A stretch of 18,836 nucleotides of DNA from NCBI GenBank assembly GCA_030672445.1, contig DAOVGK010000002.1, positions 1 to 18,836 on the forward strand, read 5' to 3'. Shown in pieces: positions 13,882 through 18,836 of this stretch. The notes beneath the pieces were generated by a model. The model ran no database searches. It saw only the letters and a list, made by a program, of their open reading frames with translations, and was not told the origin of the DNA. The DNA comes from Candidatus Aerophobota bacterium (GTDB taxonomy: Bacteria; Aerophobota; Aerophobia; Aerophobales; AE-B3A). The position numbers were made by a program, and so were the translations under genes. The first letter of the stretch is position 1; every line of letters starts with the position of its first letter.

Positions 13882-14208
13882 TTAACTTATCAATCTCATT
13901 AAACGACGCACAAGTTCCTTTTTTGACGTCATTCCGATTACCCGATCAACCACTTCTCCATTTTTAAAAAAAAAGTAAGCAGGGATGCCTCGTACTCCAT
14001 ATTCAGCTGCTTTAGAGGCGCTTTCATCTACATTTAATTTGTAAATATCAGCCTTGTCTTTAAACTCTTTGCTTAGCTCTTCAATCATAGGTTCCATCTT
14101 TAAGCAAGGGCTGCACCATTTAGCCCAGAAATCCACCACTACTGGTTTATCTGCTTTTAATACCTTTTCCTGAAAATCTTCCTCCTTGAGCTCTTTAACC
14201 TCGCTCAT
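13882..14208 (-). CDS. trxA: thioredoxin
   Basis: This 108-aa protein has the thioredoxin fold signature: VVVDFWAKWCSPC (23-35) with redox cysteines Cys32 and Cys35, and the cis-proline Pro76 in GIPAYFFF. The active site is WCSPC rather than the standard WCGPC, a change seen in some thioredoxins and likely to shift the redox potential. There is no signal peptide, so it acts in the cytoplasm. GGGAGGG lies just upstream of the ATG at 14208. Its stop touches the start of the RACE-like gene, so the two are co-translated, suggesting the thioredoxin may serve that redox protein; this is inference. Confidence 0.95.
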   Translation of the reverse strand: MSEVKELKEEDFQEKVLKADKPVVVDFWAKWCSPCLKMEPMIEELSKEFKDKADIYKLNVDESASKAAEYGVRGIPAYFFFKNGEVVDRVIGMTSKKELVRRLMRLIS

Positions 14209-14283
14209 TTTTCCCTCCCAAAAAGAGTATTAACTCTGCCATTTTCCATTATTTAAGTATCCCTTGGTTAAAGGTTTGCTCAA

Positions 14284-14324
14284 TACTATTACTATTATGT
14301 ACTTTAAGTAAGTAGTAGTAGTAC
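14284..14324. promoter_or_regulatory. TAG/TAA trinucleotide runs resembling DnaA-trio unwinding elements
   Basis: On the plus strand TAAGTAAG is followed by TAGTAGTAG (14313-14321). On the minus strand TAATAGTAATAG runs from 14297 to 14286. DnaA-trio elements are repeats of TAG/TAA beside DnaA boxes that seed the DnaA filament on single strands. A cluster of boxes starts 8 bases away at 14329. Which of the two runs is functional cannot be told from sequence. Confidence 0.45.
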
Positions 14325-14328
14325 AGTG

Positions 14329-14467
14329 TGTGAATTATGGGGATAAACACGAAAGCTATGGTTACACCTATTCAGAATAGAAAAATAAATGTGAGGATAA
14401 AAGATGAACTTTTCTATCTTATTCACAACAAAAGAACCTTTTAAGTCTTTACTAAGGTTTATCCTCA
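14329..14467. other. DnaA-box cluster downstream of dnaA (candidate oriC, part 1)
   Basis: Five DnaA-box-like 9-mers occur in 140 bp: TGTGAATTA (14329-14337) and TGGGGATAA (14338-14346), directly abutting on the minus strand; TGAGGATAA (14392-14400, minus strand); TTATTCACA (14419-14427, a perfect match to TTATNCACA); and TTATCCTCA (14459-14467). The four others each differ from a canonical box at one position. The cluster fills the gap between thioredoxin and the dnaA stop. Confidence 0.55.
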
Positions 14468-14483
14468 AATACTCCCCAGAATA

Positions 14484-15812
14484 TTAAGAGGTTTTTAGTA
14501 GATTCTTTAATTCTTTTAATTCATTACTTAAAACCTCATCCTTCTTAGCCTGTTCGGCTATCTTTCTCCAGGCATACATAACTGTGGTATGATCTTTACC
14601 GCCAAACTTTGCTCCAATTTCTGGGAAAGAATCCTCGGTGAGCTCCCGACACAGGTACATAGCTATTTGCCTGGGGAAAGCAATAGATCTAACTCTCTTT
14701 TTCCCTTTAATTGTTGATTCTTTAATCTTATAGTATTTACTAACTGTTTTTTGAACCAACTCTACTGTAATCGGTTTGGGTTTTTCTTGGGGAAGGATGC
14801 CTTTTAAGATTTCCTTAACTGAATTTATATCTATTTTTTCTTTAAATAGAGAGGAGTAAGCAGCCATTCTTACCAGACAACCCTCTAATTTACGAATATT
14901 GGTTTTTACTCTCTCAGCAATAAACATAGCTACTTCATCGGAAAGATCTATATTTTCGATTTCTGCTTTCTTTTTTAAAATAGCAATCCTCGTTTCCAGG
15001 TCTGGAGACTGAATATCAGCAATAAGGCCCCATTCAAAACGTGATAGGAGCCTTTTCTCTAGAGTGGGAATCTCCATGGGGGGCCTATCACTTGAAAGAA
15101 CTATCTGCTTGTGGGCCTCATATAAGGCATTAAAGGTGTGGAAAAACTCCTCCTGAGTTCTTTCTTTCCCTGCCAAGAAGTGAATATCATCCACTAGCAG
15201 AACGTCGGTATTTCTGTATCTTCTTCTAAAAGCAACTGTTTTGTCATCCCTAATGGCATTTATTAACTCATTGGTAAATTGTTCAGAAGATAGATAGGTA
15301 AAGGTCAACTCGCTTCTATTTTCCGTAATATAGTGACCGATAGCTTGAAGGAGATGAGTCTTTCCCAACCCTACCTTCCCGTAGATAAACAAAGGGTTGT
15401 AAGCACGCGCAGGAGATTGAGCCACTGCCAGAGCCGCCGCATGGGCTAATCGGTTATTATTTCCTACCACAAAACTATTGAAGTGAAATCTAGGATTTAA
15501 CCTGGAAACAAAATGTTTTTTCTTAGGGCCAACATTTTTTCTCTTTTTAATATTGTTGTACCTTGGAGGAAGAATAAAATCTACCTCCATTGCATGCCCA
15601 CTAATCTCGGTAATCGCTCCTTTTATCATTCCCATATAGTGCCTATCTAACCATTTTTTAAAGAAATCATTAGGAACCATAATGGTCAGCTTTTCTGAAG
15701 TAGCTGAATATAATTGGGTGGGTTTAAACCAGGTCTTAAAGTTCTGTGGTTGGAGTTTTTTCTCTATCTTGGATAGAAGCTCTTCCCAGACGTTTTTCTC
15801 TCGATCGGTCAT
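14484..15812 (-). CDS. dnaA: chromosomal replication initiator protein DnaA
   Basis: DnaA binds origin boxes and opens the DNA. At 442 aa it has all four domains: domain I (1-80, with W29 in FKTWFKPTQ), a short basic linker (about 85-105), the AAA+ domain with Walker A GKVGLGKTH (145-153), Walker B VLLVDDIHF (204-212), sensor 1 SSDRPP and the arginine-finger box RLLSRFEWG (254-262), and domain IV with the DNA-contacting signature GGKDHTTVMYAWRKI near 404-418. The start ATG at 15812 follows a GAGGGAAAGAG leader. Neither dnaN, recF, gyrB nor rpmH, its usual neighbours, lies nearby. Perfect DnaA boxes just upstream suggest autoregulation as well as origin function. Confidence 0.98.
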   Translation of the reverse strand: MTDREKNVWEELLSKIEKKLQPQNFKTWFKPTQLYSATSEKLTIMVPNDFFKKWLDRHYMGMIKGAITEISGHAMEVDFILPPRYNNIKKRKNVGPKKKHFVSRLNPRFHFNSFVVGNNNRLAHAAALAVAQSPARAYNPLFIYGKVGLGKTHLLQAIGHYITENRSELTFTYLSSEQFTNELINAIRDDKTVAFRRRYRNTDVLLVDDIHFLAGKERTQEEFFHTFNALYEAHKQIVLSSDRPPMEIPTLEKRLLSRFEWGLIADIQSPDLETRIAILKKKAEIENIDLSDEVAMFIAERVKTNIRKLEGCLVRMAAYSSLFKEKIDINSVKEILKGILPQEKPKPITVELVQKTVSKYYKIKESTIKGKKRVRSIAFPRQIAMYLCRELTEDSFPEIGAKFGGKDHTTVMYAWRKIAEQAKKDEVLSNELKELKNLLKTS

Positions 15813-15840
15813 TTAAAAAAACTCTTTCCCTCGTCCAAAG

Positions 15841-16005
15841 TTAATCACAGAGTTATCCACAGCTGTGAATAACTAAAAATCGTTCAGAATTAAGAAAAAG
15901 AACCAGTTGAAACACTCCCCTTCTTCATCTAAACCCAGACCCCAGACCCATCTTGTGAGTTATGCACAAAAAAGAAGCTATTTTATTTTCTATTTTATAG
16001 GGGAT
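15841..16005. other. DnaA boxes and AT-rich tract upstream of dnaA (candidate oriC, part 2)
   Basis: TTATCCACAGCTGTGAATAA (15853-15872) is two perfect, oppositely oriented DnaA boxes separated by GC. A third perfect box, TTATGCACA, lies at 15960-15968, and a one-mismatch box TTAATCACA at 15841-15849. An A+T-rich tract (about 15969-16002) follows and could be the unwinding region. The stretch lies between divergent dnaA and the HIT gene. Confidence 0.7.
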
Positions 16006-16014
16006 ATCTTCAGA

Positions 16015-16028
16015 TGTCAAGGTTGACA
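16015..16028. promoter_or_regulatory. inverted repeat TGTCAA-GG-TTGACA ahead of the HIT gene
   Basis: Perfect 6-bp arms with a 2-bp spacer, lying between the AT-rich origin tract and the HIT-gene start. The right arm is a consensus -35 hexamer, but no good -10 sits 16-18 bp further on. It could be an operator; this is tentative. Confidence 0.3.
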
Positions 16029-16083
16029 AAACTCAATAATTATGCTAGGTTGACCATAAAATATGCAATTGGTGGGTTATCAT

Positions 16084-16557
16084 ATGAAGAGACTATGGGC
16101 TCCCTGGCGAGTGGAGTATATTCTGGGTGAGAAGGAGAGCAAATGCATATTTTGCGAAAAACCCAAACAAGAGAAGGACGAAGATAACTACATTCTCTTC
16201 AGGGGAAAAAGGTGTCTGGTGATGCTTAATGCCTATCCTTACAATAACGGTCACCTCATGATAGCTCCATACCGGCACCTTGACTCAGTTGAGGATTTAG
16301 AAGATGATGAGGCAAGGGAAATGATGGAGATTCTCTCTCGGATGATAACTCTACTTAAGAAGGTTTTACATCCTGAGGGTTTTAATGTGGGGATGAATCT
16401 GGGAAGTGTGGCTGGGGCAGGTATAGTGGATCACCTGCATCTTCACCTGGTTCCTCGTTGGAAAGGGGACACCAATTTTATGCCTCTTATTTCAAATACC
16501 AAGATAATCTCAGAATCTTTGCGCAAGACCTATCAAAAATTGAAGGAGAATATGTGA
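16084..16557 (+). CDS. HIT-family nucleotide hydrolase/phosphorylase-like protein
   Basis: The protein has the histidine-triad motif DHLHLHLVPRW (116-126), with His117, His119 and His121, as well as a CIFC pair (21-24) and GHLMIAPYRH (56-65). These are features of the Ap4A-phosphorylase-like HIT group, which typically begins MKRLWAPWR. ATG at 16084 (157 aa) is preferred because GGTGGG lies just upstream and it gives exactly that family N-terminus; an in-frame ATG at 16063 would add 7 residues without a ribosome site. HIT enzymes hydrolyse or phosphorolyse nucleotide conjugates such as dinucleoside polyphosphates. The gene is followed by nadE, a plausible functional pairing in nucleotide metabolism. 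Confidence 0.93.
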   Translation: MKRLWAPWRVEYILGEKESKCIFCEKPKQEKDEDNYILFRGKRCLVMLNAYPYNNGHLMIAPYRHLDSVEDLEDDEAREMMEILSRMITLLKKVLHPEGFNVGMNLGSVAGAGIVDHLHLHLVPRWKGDTNFMPLISNTKIISESLRKTYQKLKENM

Positions 16558-16584
16558 TTTTGATGGTTTAAGTGCTAGATAAAA

Positions 16585-17307
16585 ATGAAGCTAGCAGATC
16601 GGATATCTAACTGGATAAGGCAAAAGGTCCAAGAGGCAGAGACTGAGGGTGTGGTAGTTGGTCTAAGTGGAGGGGTAGATTCCTCGGTAGTTGCCTGTTT
16701 GGCCAAGATGGCCATGAAAGAAAAGGTGCTGGGATTGATTATGCCTTGCCATAGCGATCCTTTGGATGAGCACTACGCCGATTTAATGGCTAAAAAGTTG
16801 AGTATGAGGAAAGAACGTATAGTTCTTGACTCTGTTTACGACAGACTCCTCGAGATCCTCCCTTCTGCCGGGAGGCTGGCTTTGGCTAATTTGAAACCGA
16901 GACTGCGAATGACCACTCTATATTATTTTGCCAATAATTTGAATTATCTAGTTGCCGGGACAGGAAATAAAAGTGAAATCCTCATAGGTTATTTTACCAA
17001 ATATGGGGATGGAGGATGTGATATTCTCCCTCTAGGAGATCTTTTGAAGACTCAGGTGAGAAAGCTGGCTGTGAGTTTAGGAATTCCTGACGAGATAATA
17101 AAAAGAACGCCAAGTGCCGGGTTGTGGAAAGAACAAACCGATGAAGGAGAAATAGGCCTAAGCTACCCGGATCTAGATAGAATTATTTTGGCCATAGAAT
17201 CGGGTAAAACCGGTTCTCTTTCGCCCCGGATGGTAGACAGGGTAAAGGAGTTAAAGAAAATATCCGAGCATAAAAGGTCCCCCGTTCCGGTATTTAAACT
17301 GGATTAA
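16585..17307 (+). CDS. nadE: NH3-dependent NAD+ synthetase
   Basis: NadE amidates deamido-NAD with ATP. The 240-aa length indicates the ammonia-dependent form with no N-terminal glutaminase domain. The PP-loop GLSGGVDSSV (26-35), GTGNKSEILIGYFTKYGDGG (125-144), LPLGDLLKTQVR (148-159), PSAGLW (176-181) and EQTDEGEIGLSY (183-194) are all present. The C-terminus HKRSPVP near 230-236 fits the family. ATG at 16585 opens shortly after the HIT stop. A repeat (17312-17419) begins 5 bp after its stop codon. Confidence 0.96.
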   Translation: MKLADRISNWIRQKVQEAETEGVVVGLSGGVDSSVVACLAKMAMKEKVLGLIMPCHSDPLDEHYADLMAKKLSMRKERIVLDSVYDRLLEILPSAGRLALANLKPRLRMTTLYYFANNLNYLVAGTGNKSEILIGYFTKYGDGGCDILPLGDLLKTQVRKLAVSLGIPDEIIKRTPSAGLWKEQTDEGEIGLSYPDLDRIILAIESGKTGSLSPRMVDRVKELKKISEHKRSPVPVFKLD

Positions 17308-17311
17308 TTGA

Positions 17312-17419
17312 AACTGTTCACCGCAAAGATCGCAGAGTACGCGGAGATGAATCAAAAAGAAAAATTTGACCAAGACTCTCTTACTCTTAGCGTTCTCGGC
17401 GTGCTCTGCGGTTAAATAT
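17312..17419. repeat. CGCAGAG-type palindromic repeat, copy B (108 bp, inverted relative to copy A)
   Basis: Read on the minus strand this matches 4253-4418. Positions 17366-17412 are identical over 47 bp to 4260-4306, and 17312-17358 match 4372-4418 with two differences; the 7-bp centre replaces 65 bp in copy A. The ends can fold as one long imperfect stem. It fills the gap between nadE and the GAF-ANTAR gene, and could act as a terminator-like hairpin for nadE. Confidence 0.85.
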
Positions 17420-17433
17420 TATAAGAAAGTAAA

Positions 17434-18168
17434 ATGCGACAATCCAAAAATTTCCCTCCGGTAAATAGAGAGTCTCCTTCTTATATGGAAAAGATAGAGG
17501 CTCTTTCCAAGATAAGCAAGGCTATATCCTCTGATCTTTACCTTGAGGATATCTTAAGGCTAATTGTTACCGTGACCGCTCAGGTAATGAATTCTAAGAT
17601 CTGTTCTTTAATGTTGTTGGACGAAAAAGAGGAAAAACTAATTATCAGGACTACTCAGAGTATCAGTGAAGAGTACAACAAGAAGCCTCCGTTGAAGGTG
17701 GGAGAGGGCATCGCCGGTAAGGTGGTGAAAGAGAATAGTCCCATTGCTGTATTTGATGTTACCAAGAGGGCAGAGTATAAGTATAAGGACATAGCTAAAA
17801 AAGAGGGTCTAAAATCACTTCTATGTGTTCCCTTAAACGTTAAAGGCCGGACTATTGGAGTAATCAACTGCTATACCTCCCGTCCCCATAAATTCTCCAA
17901 AATGGAGGTGAATGTTCTCACCGCGGTTGCCAATCAGGCTGCCATTGCCATTGAGAATACGGAACTGATGGTAAAGACAAGGGTGATTCAAGAAGAGCTT
18001 GAAGCCCGCAAACTGATAGAACGGGCCAAGGATATTTTGATGCAAAGGCTGGGGCTTTCCGGAGAGGAAGGATATCGGAGGATCCAGAGGCAGAGCATGA
18101 ATACCCGTAAATCCATGCGTGAGGTTGCCGAAGCCATAATCTTGACCAGAGAGATAGAGGACGGGTAA
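17434..18168 (+). CDS. GAF-ANTAR transcription antitermination regulator
   Basis: In this 244-aa protein, residues about 28-178 form a GAF domain (LEDILRLIVTVTAQVMNS, GEGIAGKVVKENSPI, LLCVPLNVKGRTIGVINCY). A helix follows (180-195) and then an ANTAR domain (about 186-240) with IERAKDILMQRLGLSGEEGY and RKSMREVAEAIIL, the RNA-binding three-helix bundle. Such proteins sense a ligand through GAF and bind paired RNA hairpins in leaders to block termination. There is no transmembrane segment, so it is cytoplasmic. It starts 14 bp after repeat B with only a weak ribosome site, and its stop overlaps the ribosome site of the sulfatase-like gene. Its ligand and targets are unknown. Confidence 0.9.
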   Translation: MRQSKNFPPVNRESPSYMEKIEALSKISKAISSDLYLEDILRLIVTVTAQVMNSKICSLMLLDEKEEKLIIRTTQSISEEYNKKPPLKVGEGIAGKVVKENSPIAVFDVTKRAEYKYKDIAKKEGLKSLLCVPLNVKGRTIGVINCYTSRPHKFSKMEVNVLTAVANQAAIAIENTELMVKTRVIQEELEARKLIERAKDILMQRLGLSGEEGYRRIQRQSMNTRKSMREVAEAIILTREIEDG

Positions 18169-18180
18169 GGAGGAACCGGG

Positions 18181-18836
18181 ATGAATGTTGTGCTCATAAT
18201 CATTGACACCTTGAGACAGGATCATGTGGGCTGTTATGGAAACAGATGGATTAAAACACCTTCCCTTGACTCTCTTGCTAAAGAGTCAGTACTCTTCACC
18301 CATGCTTATCCGGGATCACTTCCCACGCTACAGGTCCGAAGAGTTCTGCAGACAGGTTGCCGTATCTTTCCCTTTTTGGAGCATAAGGCTTACAAGGGTA
18401 ATCTTTTTGTTGGTACGCCTGGCTGGGGGCCTGTTTCTGAGGAACGGGATACCATTGCTGAAATTCTACAGCGCCATGGCTACCGCACAGCATTCATAAC
18501 TGATACTTATCATCAGTTTAAGCCCTCGGAGAATTTTCACCGCGGTTTTTATGAGTGGACATGGATAAGAGGTCAGGAGAGCGATCCTTATCGCTCCGGG
18601 CCTTATCCATCCCGGGAAAAGATTGAAAGATACATCCCTGAAAATTTAAGAAAAAGAGAAAGAGGGCTGGGGAAAAAGTTTACCGATTTTATTGGCAGGT
18701 ACCTAACTAATGTAGCTGATAGAAACTGCGAAGAAGATTATTTCCCTGCCCAGGTCTTTAGAGAAGGAGTTAGGTGGCTGGAGCGAAATCAAGATGCGGA
18801 AAAGTTTTTCCTCGTCCTTGATTCTTTTGATCCTCA
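18181..18836 (+). CDS. sulfatase-like protein of the alkaline phosphatase superfamily, 5' part only
   Basis: ATG at 18181, after a perfect AAGGAGG (18167-18173), opens a frame of 218 complete codons that runs off the right edge. NVVLIIIDTLRQDHVGCYGN (2-21) is the metal-binding N-terminus of sulfatases, with Asp9. The nucleophile region reads SLPTLQVRRVLQTG (46-59): aligned on Arg53 and the TG, the position of the Cys/Ser that becomes formylglycine is Thr49, and the usual Pro is Gln51. Later blocks are DTIAEILQRHGYRTAFITDT and NFHRGF..W..IRGQESDPY. The family hydrolyses sulfate or phosphate esters; with Thr in place, a phosphodiesterase or transferase role is possible. There is no signal peptide, so it is probably cytoplasmic. 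Confidence 0.85.
   Translation, partial: MNVVLIIIDTLRQDHVGCYGNRWIKTPSLDSLAKESVLFTHAYPGSLPTLQVRRVLQTGCRIFPFLEHKAYKGNLFVGTPGWGPVSEERDTIAEILQRHGYRTAFITDTYHQFKPSENFHRGFYEWTWIRGQESDPYRSGPYPSREKIERYIPENLRKRERGLGKKFTDFIGRYLTNVADRNCEEDYFPAQVFREGVRWLERNQDAEKFFLVLDSFDP

Noticed and set aside
14313..14321. TAG run as a possible CRISPR or tandem-repeat array
   Set aside because: It is a short trinucleotide run without spacers, better explained as an origin element or simple repeat.
17833..18225. 130-codon minus-strand open frame and a 91-codon plus-strand frame at 18224-18499
   Set aside because: They are shadows of the GAF-ANTAR and sulfatase-like genes, which carry conserved motifs in their own frames.

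Overview
The window reads as a stretch of bacterial chromosome close to the replication origin. It has moderate G+C, dense genes with short or overlapping junctions, bacterial Shine-Dalgarno sites and frequent TTG/GTG starts. The mix (thioredoxin plus a RACE-type corrinoid-protein activator, GAF-ANTAR regulator, FmdB zinc ribbon, PIN protein, fused LysA-DapF, short palindromic repeat elements) suggests an uncultured anaerobic lineage, perhaps a deep-branching candidate phylum. No single gene fixes the phylum, so that placement is inference.

Layout. (1) 1-302, minus: start of an AAA ATPase that runs off the left edge. (2) 437-4206, minus: three-gene carbohydrate operon, transcribed as Zn-dependent dehydrogenase (threonine/polyol dehydrogenase type), SDR nucleotide-sugar-epimerase-like protein, then FGGY (xylulokinase-like) kinase. 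A 115-bp element with IS66-like ends and an 8-bp target duplication lies between the last two. (3) 4581-10787, plus: biosynthetic run of FmdB-like zinc ribbon, argH, a lysA-dapF fusion, dapA, a PIN-domain protein, a YjbQ-family protein, a 46-aa Cys protein and folK. (4) 10865-12792, plus: consensus promoter followed by yicC, gmk and rpoZ; rpoZ appears to use a non-AUG start. (5) 12808-14208, minus: thioredoxin and an internally shortened ferredoxin/ASKHA protein of the RACE family. (6) 14209-16083: dnaA with DnaA-box clusters on both sides, TAG/TAA trinucleotide runs and an AT-rich tract, a good candidate for a bipartite oriC. (7) 16084-18836, plus: HIT protein, nadE, GAF-ANTAR regulator and the start of an alkaline-phosphatase-superfamily (sulfatase-like) protein cut by the right edge.

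Two near-identical palindromic repeats (4253-4418 and 17312-17419) lie in opposite orientation about 13 kb apart and bracket everything from fmdB through oriC to nadE. The most notable points are the IS66-type miniature element, the LysA-DapF fusion, the RACE protein lacking its nucleotide-binding half, the bipartite origin, the non-AUG rpoZ start, and the sulfatase-like protein with Thr at the usual Cys/Ser nucleophile position. I saw no tRNA, rRNA, CRISPR array or phage module.
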